Below, one piece after another: positions 17,309 to 26,390 of a stretch of DNA of 43,629 bases. Position 1 is the first letter of the stretch, and every line of letters begins with the position of its first letter. The translations under genes and the position numbers were made by a program. The DNA lies in contig JAUXVN010000131.1 of assembly GCA_030684555.1 (NCBI GenBank), forward strand, positions 1 to 43,629. The letters run 5' to 3'. The notes beneath the pieces were generated by a model. That model was not told where the DNA came from. It was given only the letters and a program-made list of their open reading frames with translations, and searched no databases. Source of the stretch: Ignavibacteria bacterium (GTDB taxonomy: Bacteria > Bacteroidota > Ignavibacteria > Ignavibacteriales > Ignavibacteriaceae).

Positions 17309-18681
17309 CTAGTAGTCTCTTTCATCATCTAAGAGCACCCTCATTAATAGTAGTTGTTTTCGTCTTAATCCTGGGATTGATTGGTCTGTTCGTAACATTA
17401 TCTGAATTGAAGAACTTACATATTGTTCTTACACTATTACCAGTATTGTTTTTATTATTAAATAATTTTAGATATTCATTTTTCTATTTAATCTTGCTGC
17501 TGTTCGTAAACCTTCATATCTATACTCACCACATATCGGTATATTTTGCTTTTGCTTTTATTCTCTCATATTTGATGTGTTTTTATGACCGAAAATTTAA
17601 GGATTTGGTAAATCCCCTATCTGTTCCTATTAGTATTTATCTCTTTTTAAGTTTACCTTCGTTTATAAATAATCAGGAGATACCTAATAGTCTCTTTTTT
17701 ATGAGCAGTATGTTAATATCTTTTGTTATTCTTCATTTCATTAGTGCGTCGGATGATAAAAAACTAATTCCTCTGTTCATAATTTCATTTTTAGTGTTTT
17801 GCTTCATAAACGGATTAAGTGCTGCTTATGAAGGTTTAATAAACCAAAAAAGAGCTTTTGGTTTTGCTGGGGTTATGTTTGTTGACTACATATCGATAGG
17901 GGTGGTCATAACATTTGTGACTTTAGTCTTATCTAATAAAAAAGTTTTTTACTCATTACTTCTAGCTCTATTCTTTCTTTTTAGTATTATTCATCAGACA
18001 AGGGGGGTCTGGTTAGTTTTAGCAATGACTCTTCTAATTATCTTGTCATTTTTTTTCTTTCATAATCAAATGTTTGAGATAAAAAAAGGAAAGCTAGTGG
18101 TCTTTATAGGTGCTACCGTTCTTTTGCTAACGACAGGTTTTGTGTTGGTCACAGGAATAAACCCCGACGTTGAACAACGTGCTACTCAGTTTAATGAATC
18201 TAAAAGCTATATAACTCAAGAGGGAGATATTGATAATTCTCTTGTAACAAGAGCATTAATCTGGCATACGGCATTGAATGCATTCAAAGAACATCCCATT
18301 TTAGGGATAGGGTCGCACTCTTTCTCATTTCAATCACATCGATATTCTACAATAAGTCCTTATTTATACAAAAAATATGTAAAAGCTCTGACCCCACATG
18401 GTACTTATTTTGCAGTTTTACCAGAGATAGGGATTATAGGTTTAATCGGATTCTTACTGCTCGCTTTCTTTACATTAAAGTATTCTTATTCAAATATTAA
18501 AGCATCAGAAAACATGGAGGATAAAAGAATTTCTACCATCTTATACTTTATTCTAGTGTATATCAATATCTCTATGATAATAACAGATGCATGGTTATTC
18601 GGTTCTGGAGCTGTGTTATGGTGCATTATATTGGGTTTAAATATGCTGCAAAAGAAATCATTACTTAAAGAAGTCAATTAA
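17305..18681 (+). CDS. O-antigen polymerase/ligase family membrane protein (Wzy/WaaL-like)
   Basis: This 458-residue protein has about ten or more hydrophobic helices. It carries the late loop signature of the O-antigen ligase family, GIGSHSFSFQ...LTPHGTYFAVLPEIGIIGLIG (about residues 345-385), including the conserved PH-x5-L-x-E-x-G pattern. It would either polymerise lipid-linked repeat units or transfer polymer to an acceptor at the periplasmic face; sequence alone does not separate Wzy from WaaL. It follows the Wzz gene with an ATGA overlap, which favours polymerase. Confidence 0.8.
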   Translation: MTSSLFHHLRAPSLIVVVFVLILGLIGLFVTLSELKNLHIVLTLLPVLFLLLNNFRYSFFYLILLLFVNLHIYTHHISVYFAFAFILSYLMCFYDRKFKDLVNPLSVPISIYLFLSLPSFINNQEIPNSLFFMSSMLISFVILHFISASDDKKLIPLFIISFLVFCFINGLSAAYEGLINQKRAFGFAGVMFVDYISIGVVITFVTLVLSNKKVFYSLLLALFFLFSIIHQTRGVWLVLAMTLLIILSFFFFHNQMFEIKKGKLVVFIGATVLLLTTGFVLVTGINPDVEQRATQFNESKSYITQEGDIDNSLVTRALIWHTALNAFKEHPILGIGSHSFSFQSHRYSTISPYLYKKYVKALTPHGTYFAVLPEIGIIGLIGFLLLAFFTLKYSYSNIKASENMEDKRISTILYFILVYINISMIITDAWLFGSGAVLWCIILGLNMLQKKSLLKEVN

Positions 18682-18685
18682 TTTT

Positions 18686-20179
18686 ATGAACTCTGAGCAG
18701 ATGAATTCTATATGGCTTTCTATAAGATATATTGTTTTACTTTTTTTTGCACTTATAATATATAAAATAAATATCAATCAATTTGGGAAAGAACTTGTAG
18801 GGGCATGGTTTTTAATTTCATCAATCTGGACTTTCGGTAATGCCCTTGATTTGGGTATAGGAACTTCTGTCGTAAAATTCACAGCGGAATATTATTTTAA
18901 TAAAAAGCATGAGTTAAAATTTCTTCTTGCCTCAAGTTTTTATTTGTTTTTTATGCTTGGCATTTGCGTAACAATTATTGTCTATTTTACAGGTAGTCTT
19001 CTTATCTTAAACAATAATGCTCTGTTTGAAAATATAGATATTACTCAAATTCAGGGAGCGTATTTGATACTCGGTTTTTCATTTATAGTCAGATACATAA
19101 CCATTTTTTTTAGATCGGTACTTGAAGGGATGAATGAATTTATAGTAACAAGTAAGATTGAAATAATTTCAACGTTGACATTATTTTTATTTGTGTGTAT
19201 AACATCATTCTTTAACCTTTCAATATCTCATTTGGCTTTGTTTTATGTTCTTGTTGCTATAATAACTCTCGTGTTTTACTATTACACATTTCACCACAGA
19301 CTTCAATATAACCCTTTACGTCTTAGTTTTTTTAAATTGACTTATCTTAAAAAAATATTCAACTTTAGTCTTCACATTCAATTAGTTACTATACTTGGAG
19401 GAGCTATTGATCCGGTTATAAAATACTTAATTGGTGATTATCTAGGCTTAAAATCAGTAACTTATTATGTAATTGGCAGCAGGTTTGCCACTTCGATATC
19501 CGGGTTATTTGCAACGGCGCTCAAGACTATACTACCTAAAACAAGTATTTTGCAGAATGAGAATGAAAAAAGGGAGTTTCTTTTAGTAGATTCAAAAAAA
19601 TATATGCAGCTTGGAGTTTTCTTTGTAATCCTTGCCTTCGGTATAGCGGCTGTTTTTATTGTTTGGTTGATAAAATCTTTATATGGTGATGATGAATATA
19701 TTTATATTTTTCTCATTTTGTCTTTAGCAGAATCGGTGGTAGTGTTTAGCTATACTATTTATATTTTTATGATGGGAATTGGTAAAGGACAATTTTTAAC
19801 ACTACTTCAACTACTGAATCTTATACTCATTTCCAGTGCTGTATTTGTAGGTCTTTATCTTTTCGCCGATATGATTGGCTTAATAGGTTATTTTATTGCG
19901 GTTCTTATATGTAATTTCTTATTATTGTACTATGTTAAAATTAACTTTGAGATTCCAATGCGCGATTTTCTAACTGATGTAGGAATCTATAAGATAGTAA
20001 TATTTCTATCGGGATTAGTAGTTGTATTACTTCTAATTTACTATTATGGTTCTCCGATTTTCATTACAATCGGTATTTTCAGCCTAATTTCTTTGTTGCT
20101 AATTTTGTCTGATTTACGGCTTTACATATTAAATAGTATGCCGATTATATCCAATTATTTTTCTGGTTTTCGAAAATAA
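18686..20179 (+). CDS. Polysaccharide flippase, Wzx/MOP superfamily
   Basis: A 497-residue protein with about twelve to fourteen hydrophobic segments evenly spread. Its N-terminal half has the oligosaccharide-flippase pattern, including [16 protein letters not shown] and [16 protein letters not shown]. It would move undecaprenyl-linked repeat units across the inner membrane. It begins four bases after the polymerase/ligase stop and ends four bases before the acetyltransferase, so it is translationally linked to both. A function as another MOP exporter is possible, but the locus makes Wzx by far the likeliest. Confidence 0.85.
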   Translation: MNSEQMNSIWLSIRYIVLLFFALIIYKININQFGKELVGAWFLISSIWTFGNALDLGIGTSVVKFTAEYYFNKKHELKFLLASSFYLFFMLGICVTIIVYFTGSLLILNNNALFENIDITQIQGAYLILGFSFIVRYITIFFRSVLEGMNEFIVTSKIEIISTLTLFLFVCITSFFNLSISHLALFYVLVAIITLVFYYYTFHHRLQYNPLRLSFFKLTYLKKIFNFSLHIQLVTILGGAIDPVIKYLIGDYLGLKSVTYYVIGSRFATSISGLFATALKTILPKTSILQNENEKREFLLVDSKKYMQLGVFFVILAFGIAAVFIVWLIKSLYGDDEYIYIFLILSLAESVVVFSYTIYIFMMGIGKGQFLTLLQLLNLILISSAVFVGLYLFADMIGLIGYFIAVLICNFLLLYYVKINFEIPMRDFLTDVGIYKIVIFLSGLVVVLLLIYYYGSPIFITIGIFSLISLLLILSDLRLYILNSMPIISNYFSGFRK

Positions 20180-20183
20180 AGTA

Positions 20184-20807
20184 ATGAGAATAATACTAAA
20201 AATATTTTACAAACCACTTGTTATTATATTCGAGCATGTAAAAAAAATCGAATACAAGATGTGGTTTTTTTACATAACCAGTAGATTTAAAAATGTAAAT
20301 ATCTGTAGAAGTATCGTTCTACATCATTTACCTTATTTTTATTTCTCATCAACTTCGAATGTAATTATAGGGAAAAATGTGATTTTTGACAGCGACTATA
20401 AAAACAATTTAGTCGGACTGTATAAGAAATGTACAATCTATGTTGGGAACGAAGCAGAATTATGCATTGGTGATTTTTCTGGTTTTTCAGCCGTATCAAT
20501 CTTTTGTGTAAATAGTATTAGAATTGGGAAACACTTAACTTGTGGAGGAAATGTTTCAATATGGGATACAGATTTTCATCCATTGGGCGTTATGGATAGA
20601 AGAAATAACAACACAGAAAAAATTCAATCCAAACCTATTGAAATTGGTAATGACGTATTTATAGGTGGCAATTCTATAATCCTTAAAGGTGTTACAATTG
20701 GAGATGGTTCAATAATAGCTGCCGGAAGTGTTGTTACTAAGAGCATACCTCCCAATGAGATTTGGGGTGGTAATCCCATTAAGTTTATCAGAAAGATTGT
20801 AGAATAA
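20184..20807 (+). CDS. Left-handed beta-helix O-acetyltransferase (WbbJ/WcaF-like)
   Basis: This 207-residue acyltransferase has a hexapeptide-repeat beta-helix from about residue 60 onward, with late coils such as [38 protein letters not shown] and the closing [11 protein letters not shown]. His132 in DTDFHP is the conserved catalytic histidine of this family. It probably O-acetylates a sugar of the repeat unit using acetyl-CoA. The basic amphipathic N-terminus may lie on the membrane. It sits four bases after the flippase gene. Confidence 0.85.
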   Translation: MRIILKIFYKPLVIIFEHVKKIEYKMWFFYITSRFKNVNICRSIVLHHLPYFYFSSTSNVIIGKNVIFDSDYKNNLVGLYKKCTIYVGNEAELCIGDFSGFSAVSIFCVNSIRIGKHLTCGGNVSIWDTDFHPLGVMDRRNNNTEKIQSKPIEIGNDVFIGGNSIILKGVTIGDGSIIAAGSVVTKSIPPNEIWGGNPIKFIRKIVE

Positions 20808-20809
20808 TT

Positions 20810-21739
20810 ATGAATAATTATGAGGCGGTTAATTGTCCGGTATGTAACAGCAATAAATATAGCATAAAATTCCCTATTCAATATGAAAGCGATGGGGTTT
20901 TAGATAAATTGAAGATAGATGGAAAAAACGTTAAAGTTAAAGTTTACCTGTGCGGAAAATGCTTCCACTCTTATGCGAATCCACAATTAAAGGGAGACTT
21001 GATAACCGAGTACTATTCAAAACTTGATTCTGAATATTACAAAACGGAAAACCCGCCCATTGATGACATGATTACCGAAGATAATAGAATTATTAACATT
21101 ATTAAAAAATATAAAAACAGTGGGAATATTCTTGAACTCGGTTGTGGGTATGGCTTTTTATTAAAGAAATTTGAAAGAGAATCTTGGAATATTTATGGCA
21201 TCGAACCCTCAAAACACGCATCTGAGTTCGGGAAGAAAGAATTATTACTTAATATTAAACAAGGTTTTTTAACTTTAGGTGATTTCCCACCTCAATTTTT
21301 TGATGTAATAATAATGTCCGATGTTATTGAACACCTCAGAAAACCAAATGAATTATTTGAGCTAATAAAACACTATCTAAAACCCGATGCTATCATCTTA
21401 ATTAAGACAGGTAATATTGATAGCCTCTATGCTAAAATATGTGGAAGATGGTGGGGTTACTTTGGTTCATGGGAACATATTTCTTTTTTTTCACCGCGTA
21501 GCATTGAGTATCTTTTAAAAGAGAATAACCTCAAATTAAACGACATATATTTTGTGCCTCATTTTTCTGGTTTTATAAAAAACTTGAAATCAGTAGTATA
21601 TAGCTTAACGGTCATTTTGGTGAAAAACTTAATAAAGTCAGCTTTAAATAAGTTCTTCCAGAAGAACTATAAAACAAGACAGCTTTTAATTGCCTACGAT
21701 CATATAATTGTAGTATCTCGCCCAAGTGATTTGACTTAA
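20810..21739 (+). CDS. SAM-dependent methyltransferase with N-terminal Cys4 zinc-finger-like region
   Basis: This 309-residue class I methyltransferase is likely involved in sugar or repeat-unit methylation. Residues 9-51 carry CPVC (Cys9, Cys12) and CGKC (Cys48, Cys51), a zinc-binding arrangement common in polysaccharide-cluster methyltransferases. The SAM site is ILELGCGYGFLLKKF from residue 107; DVIIMSDVIEHL provides motif IV. The family includes nucleotide-sugar C-methyltransferases such as those with an N-terminal zinc domain, but the C-terminal part here is shorter, so the acceptor is open. It begins two bases after the acetyltransferase stop. Confidence 0.85.
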   Translation: MNNYEAVNCPVCNSNKYSIKFPIQYESDGVLDKLKIDGKNVKVKVYLCGKCFHSYANPQLKGDLITEYYSKLDSEYYKTENPPIDDMITEDNRIINIIKKYKNSGNILELGCGYGFLLKKFERESWNIYGIEPSKHASEFGKKELLLNIKQGFLTLGDFPPQFFDVIIMSDVIEHLRKPNELFELIKHYLKPDAIILIKTGNIDSLYAKICGRWWGYFGSWEHISFFSPRSIEYLLKENNLKLNDIYFVPHFSGFIKNLKSVVYSLTVILVKNLIKSALNKFFQKNYKTRQLLIAYDHIIVVSRPSDLT

Positions 21740-21785
21740 ACCTAATTATGTAATTGTTAATTTGTAATTTGAGATCCATGTTTTA

Positions 21786-22799
21786 ATGAATAAAAATAAA
21801 ATTTTAGTCAGCGCAATCGTATCAACCTTTAACTCCGAAAAATTCATTCGCAGCAGAATTGAAAATCTTTTACAACAGACATTAGCTGATAAATTAGAAA
21901 TAGTAATTGTAAATAGTGGTTCAAAGCAGAACGAGGATAAAATTGTTAGTGAGTATCTATTTAAACATCCGAATATAAAATACATTCGGACCAAGGAAAG
22001 GGAAACTATTTATAAAGCATGGAATAGAGGAATAAAATTATCAGAGGGGAGATATATCACAAATGCGAATACAGATGACCATCTGAGGAATGATGCATTA
22101 GAGATTTTTTCGGATTATCTTGACCGAAATGCTGACGTTGTTCTTGTTTATGCTGATTATTACATCACCAATCTGCCAGACCAGAATTTTAATAATACAA
22201 ATGGATTAAGGCTTCAATCAAATAAGGACTTTAATAAACTCCTATTATTGGAAAGCTGTTATATAGGTCCCCAACCAATGTGGAGAGCTGATGTGCATTT
22301 CAAAGACAATATTTGGTTTGATGAGAGTTTGGAAATTGCAGGTGATTATGAATTTGAATGCAATTTAGCACAGAGATATAAATTTCATCACATAAAAAAT
22401 CCCTTGGGCATATACTACAAGTCAATTGATAAAACAAATAAAGAGTACCAAAACCTTTCTAGAACTTTTATTGAAACCTATAATGTAAGTTATAAGTATA
22501 CAGATTTGTACATCAACTCACTTAGTAACAGCACATTAAAAAAACTAAACTTGAAATTAAACATAAAGTTGGCAGCCCCTCAATTAATTTACAAAGTTAT
22601 AAACAAATTTTTAGAAATATTTTTTCCTTGCAGAACAATAAACTCAAAACAATTTAATGTCTGGTTTAAGTCTATAGTTTTAGAGAAGAGGAATCAAGTA
22701 TCTAAAGCTAAAGCTGTATGTGTGAAATTTCTCAAAAGAAATAACTCCCCTCTCATTAATTATAGATTAGAAATATTAATAAAACGATATGAAAACTAA
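21786..22799 (+). CDS. Glycosyltransferase family 2
   Basis: A 337-residue cytoplasmic GT-A enzyme. The nucleotide-sugar site starts VSAIVSTFNSEKFI, and the metal-binding aspartates are Asp97-Asp98 in NTDDHLRND. A later ESLEIAGDYEFECNL region (about 180-195) fits the catalytic-base segment. The C-terminal 100 residues are basic and helical with no membrane helix. It would add one sugar to the lipid-linked repeat unit; donor and acceptor are not predictable. Forty-six bases separate it from the methyltransferase gene. Its end overlaps the next gene by 11 bases. Confidence 0.85.
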   Translation: MNKNKILVSAIVSTFNSEKFIRSRIENLLQQTLADKLEIVIVNSGSKQNEDKIVSEYLFKHPNIKYIRTKERETIYKAWNRGIKLSEGRYITNANTDDHLRNDALEIFSDYLDRNADVVLVYADYYITNLPDQNFNNTNGLRLQSNKDFNKLLLLESCYIGPQPMWRADVHFKDNIWFDESLEIAGDYEFECNLAQRYKFHHIKNPLGIYYKSIDKTNKEYQNLSRTFIETYNVSYKYTDLYINSLSNSTLKKLNLKLNIKLAAPQLIYKVINKFLEIFFPCRTINSKQFNVWFKSIVLEKRNQVSKAKAVCVKFLKRNNSPLINYRLEILIKRYEN

Positions 22800-23592
22800 A
22801 ATTGGCGTTGGAATAATAACTTGTAATCGGCCAGGTTTTTTTGTAAAGTGTATCAATAGCATGCCAACAATTGATAAACTCGTTGTGGTTAACGATGGCA
22901 AACCTTACGACAAGACAGCTTATGAAAGTCCTATAAATGAAATTATTCAACATGAAAAAAATTATGGTGTTGCAAAATCAAAAAATGATGCTTTTAAATT
23001 TCTGTTAAACGAAGGCTGTACGGATATTTTTATATGTGAAGATGATATAACGCTTAGCGACAGCCGCATATTTGATGTTTACATAAACACTGCACACAAA
23101 ACAGGTATTTTACACTTTAATTATGCCTTTCATGGAAATGCAAACAGAGATTCTAGCGGAAATCCTATAACTAGAAAAATATTAGAGTATGGGGATTCAA
23201 GTATTTGCCTTAATAAACATATCGTCGGCGCCTTTTCATATTATCATAGAGAAGTTATTGAAAAAGTGGGTTTAATGAATGAGGCTTATTATAATGGTCT
23301 GGAACATATTGAACATACTTATGAAATAATTAAACATGGATTTCATCCCCCGTTTTGGTGGTTTGCAGATATTGAAAACAGTTATAACTATATTACAGAA
23401 CTTGATGTAAATTTACATCAAAGTGTGATTAGAAAAAGTTTCTGGTCAAAGTACTATAATCTGAAAAATAAATATATTTTTAAGTCTAAATACGGTTTTA
23501 CTCCTTGGCAAATACCTGATACTATTGAAGATGAAGTCCTTAATAGTATAGAAAAAATAAAAATCAATTATAATGAAAAAAACAAAAACTAA
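22789..23592 (+). CDS. GT2-like glycosyltransferase
   Basis: This 267-residue protein begins GVGIITCNRPGFFVKCINSM, a GT2-type opening, and has an acidic metal-binding motif at CEDDI (Glu84, Asp85, Asp86). The segment GAFSYYHREVIEKVGLMNEA resembles the acceptor region of GT-A enzymes. It is shorter and more divergent than the neighbouring transferases. The start lies inside the preceding gene (11-base overlap) and its end overlaps the next start by 20 bases, so translation of the three is probably coupled. Specific activity is unknown. Confidence 0.75.
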   Translation: MKTKIGVGIITCNRPGFFVKCINSMPTIDKLVVVNDGKPYDKTAYESPINEIIQHEKNYGVAKSKNDAFKFLLNEGCTDIFICEDDITLSDSRIFDVYINTAHKTGILHFNYAFHGNANRDSSGNPITRKILEYGDSSICLNKHIVGAFSYYHREVIEKVGLMNEAYYNGLEHIEHTYEIIKHGFHPPFWWFADIENSYNYITELDVNLHQSVIRKSFWSKYYNLKNKYIFKSKYGFTPWQIPDTIEDEVLNSIEKIKINYNEKNKN

Positions 23593-24424
23593 TATTTGTG
23601 CAGTCGTAATTTTTTATAATCCGGTAATTGAGACGATCACAAATATTAGGACATACATAAATCAGGTTGATCGATTGTATCTTATTGACAATTCCAATAC
23701 TACATCTTTGTCACTGTTGAAAGATTTAGATTATGAAGATAAAATCGTATATCTGCCAAATTATGATAACTTAGGGATGGGGAAAGCGCTTAATATTGGC
23801 ATCCAACATGCGATAAACGATAACTACAGTTTTGTTCTTACTATGGATCAAGACACTCAATTACCATTTGATTATATAAACAGAATTTTTTCAGCAATTG
23901 ATAATTTTGATGGGAAAGGCATAGTAACTGGTTTTCATGATACAGCGAATAAAAAAAGAATTGAGAACAAAAAAAAAAACGTTCTTACAACATTGATGAG
24001 TGGTAATGTTTTAAACCTCAACTCATATAAAGCCTTAGGTGGTTTCGAAGAAAAGCTGTTTATAGATTATGTTGATAACGAATTCTGCCTTAGATTAAAC
24101 AGCAATAAATACAAGGTTATAGTCATTCAAAATATTTTAATTAGTCATAACCTCGGTACAATTAAAGAAAAAAAACTTTTTTTCAAGAGTATCTATACAA
24201 CAAATCATTCGCCTTTAAGGCTTTATTACCGTACTCGAAACAGAATCTTCTGTATTAAAAAATACGGATATATTTTCCCCGGATTTGTTTTTGTTCAATT
24301 ATTTAGCTTTATAAAGGAAGTCCTAATAATTATAATTTTTGAAAAAGAGGTTCTCAATAAATTAAGTAAGATGATTCTAGGATTTTTTCATTCACTCCAA
24401 AATAAATATGGAAGGTATGAGTAG
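23573..24424 (+). CDS. Rhamnosyltransferase-like GT2
   Basis: A 283-residue GT2 enzyme opening ICAVVIFYNP, with NYDNLGMGKALNIGI and the DxD motif at Asp92-Asp94 in TMDQDTQLP. This combination (FYNP, NxGxxxAxNxG, MDQD) is typical of rhamnosyltransferase-like GT2 proteins in O-antigen clusters. A hydrophobic stretch near residues 240-262 may contact the membrane. After it there is an 85-base gap (24425-24509) without any feature I can identify. Confidence 0.82.
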   Translation: MKKTKTNICAVVIFYNPVIETITNIRTYINQVDRLYLIDNSNTTSLSLLKDLDYEDKIVYLPNYDNLGMGKALNIGIQHAINDNYSFVLTMDQDTQLPFDYINRIFSAIDNFDGKGIVTGFHDTANKKRIENKKKNVLTTLMSGNVLNLNSYKALGGFEEKLFIDYVDNEFCLRLNSNKYKVIVIQNILISHNLGTIKEKKLFFKSIYTTNHSPLRLYYRTRNRIFCIKKYGYIFPGFVFVQLFSFIKEVLIIIIFEKEVLNKLSKMILGFFHSLQNKYGRYE

Positions 24425-24509
24425 AATTTCATTCTATAAACAGCAAAATTTGTATTATCAAATTTGCAATATTTTAGTATTAATTTAAGTTATCTATCTT
24501 TTGAATACA

Positions 24510-25397
24510 ATGAAGCATTCTTTTCTAATAATTCTAGTAAACCATAATAACTGGCAGGATACTATTGAATGTATAAATTCTATGCTACAACATCGAATTG
24601 AATTTGAAAACATAATTGTTATCGAAAATGGTTCTACTGACAACTCATTGCAGTTATTGAAAGAAAATTTTCCAGACTTAAACTTATTCGATACAAAATC
24701 AAATTTAGGATTCTCTGGTGCAAATAATGTTGGGCTACAATTTGCAATAAATGGTGGATTAGAATACGCCATTCTGTTAAACAATGACACCATAATTGAG
24801 TCGAATTCAATTGACACTTTGATAGGTGCGATGAATAAATATCAGGATGTAAGTATAGGAACCGGTCAAATCCGTTATTATCCCGATATAAATAAAATTT
24901 GGTATGCAGGCGGCAAGTTAATACCATCAAGGGGATTAGCAGTCCATAATAACTTGAATAGGGAAGTAAGTTCAGTTAAAAACACAAACACCCCTGAACT
25001 TGTGACATTTATTAGTGGATGCTTTATGTGTATCAGAGTGTCCGATTTATCAAAATTAGGGATGTTAAATGAAAAATTTTTCCTATATCTAGAAGATATT
25101 GAATATTGTGCGAGAGCTGTTAAGAACGGTCTCAAACTACTTTATGTACCTAATTCAATAATTTATCATAAATGGCATGGAGAAAGGAAGTTAAAAACCC
25201 AGACTTTGTATTATGCTGTTAGAAATAGAAAACTTTTAATCGAACTTTGTTTCCCCAAAATCGCACTAATTTATTTCAATGTAGTTTTATCTATAAAAAT
25301 ACTCTACTGGTTTTTAACTGATAAAACCCTTCTTAATTCAGCCATCAAGGGTTTAACCGATTATAAAAATGATGTGTTTGGTCCTTACAGAAACTAA
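24510..25397 (+). CDS. GT2 glycosyltransferase, WbbL-like
   Basis: I prefer ATG 24510 (MKHSFLIIL, 295 residues) over an in-frame TTG three codons upstream; neither has a clear Shine-Dalgarno site. The GT-A fold is shown by LVNHNNWQDTIECINSML, NLGFSGANNVGL and LLNNDT with Asp93. GMLNEKFFLYLEDIEYCARA is the conserved catalytic-base region of WbbL-type transferases. It adds a sugar (often rhamnose in this family, not proven here) to a lipid-linked intermediate. It is closely followed by another WbbL-like gene, six bases downstream. Confidence 0.85.
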   Translation: MKHSFLIILVNHNNWQDTIECINSMLQHRIEFENIIVIENGSTDNSLQLLKENFPDLNLFDTKSNLGFSGANNVGLQFAINGGLEYAILLNNDTIIESNSIDTLIGAMNKYQDVSIGTGQIRYYPDINKIWYAGGKLIPSRGLAVHNNLNREVSSVKNTNTPELVTFISGCFMCIRVSDLSKLGMLNEKFFLYLEDIEYCARAVKNGLKLLYVPNSIIYHKWHGERKLKTQTLYYAVRNRKLLIELCFPKIALIYFNVVLSIKILYWFLTDKTLLNSAIKGLTDYKNDVFGPYRN

Positions 25398-25403
25398 GTT
25401 TAG

Positions 25404-26390
25404 ATGTTTATAAAATTATCAATCGTTATCGTTAACTATAATTCGAAAAAAGTTTTGGAGGATTGCCTAAACTCAATTACTAAAAGCCATTTTTTGTTTG
25501 ATTATCAAGTATTAATTATTGATAATGCATCAACCGAAAAAATCAACGACCTTGAAGCAAAGTATAATAATTTTTCTTTTATTTTAAATAACAAAAATGT
25601 AGGTTTTGCTGCAGCAAATAATATTGGTATTAGATTGGCAAAAGGAAAATATATTTTGCTTCTCAATCCCGATACAATTGTTAATCAAGAGTCTTTTGAG
25701 CCAATGATAGAATACCTCGAATCTCATGAGGATGTCGGGGTTGTTGGTCCAAAAATTTTTAATGCTGTTGGAGATATTGAACGTTCCACTCACTCCTTCC
25801 CTTCTCTGTTAAAAGAATTTTTTCATGCAAATGAATTTTTTAAATCATTTTTAGGTTATAATAGTAAACTAATTGCACTATTAAAAAACTTTATCGGGGC
25901 GAAATCTCTCGAAAGTTATTGGGAGCATAACTCCCGCAGAGAAGTTGACCATGTAACAGGTGCATGTATGATGGTAAAACGAGAGGTTATTGATAAAGTC
26001 GGTTTGTTAGACGAAGCGTTTTTTCTATATAACGAAGAAGTTGAGTGGAGCTTGAGAATTAAAAAAAGTGGATATAAATCTGTTTTTCTTCCTGATTCCA
26101 GCATAGTCCATCTATTCGGACATTCAACTCAACAAAAAGTTCAAAAACAGACCGTGAATAATCTATTAGTAGAACGGTACCGGGGAATGTTCTATTTTTT
26201 TCAAAAGCACTACGGACAATTTAGGCTATTGATATTAAGAGTAATTGTATTTCAGGGTTTTATTTTTAGATTTGTCTCAAAATTTATAAGAGTTATGTTT
26301 TATCCGTCAGGAAAAAAGGAACTTTCCTATTTAACACAAATACTCAAACTAACGTTTAATAATAATTTCGATTGGAGAAAAAATAAATGA
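25404..26390 (+). CDS. GT2 glycosyltransferase, WbbL-like
   Basis: A 328-residue GT2 enzyme related to the preceding one. It shows IVIVNYNSKKVLEDCLNSI, NVGFAAANNIGI, LLNPDTIV with Asp90, and LLDEAFFLYNEEVEWSLRI as the base-containing region. A basic, partly hydrophobic C-terminus (about 270-328) may associate with the membrane. The pair may have arisen by duplication, but they differ enough to imply different linkages. Its stop overlaps the radical SAM gene start by four bases (ATGA). Confidence 0.87.
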   Translation: MFIKLSIVIVNYNSKKVLEDCLNSITKSHFLFDYQVLIIDNASTEKINDLEAKYNNFSFILNNKNVGFAAANNIGIRLAKGKYILLLNPDTIVNQESFEPMIEYLESHEDVGVVGPKIFNAVGDIERSTHSFPSLLKEFFHANEFFKSFLGYNSKLIALLKNFIGAKSLESYWEHNSRREVDHVTGACMMVKREVIDKVGLLDEAFFLYNEEVEWSLRIKKSGYKSVFLPDSSIVHLFGHSTQQKVQKQTVNNLLVERYRGMFYFFQKHYGQFRLLILRVIVFQGFIFRFVSKFIRVMFYPSGKKELSYLTQILKLTFNNNFDWRKNK

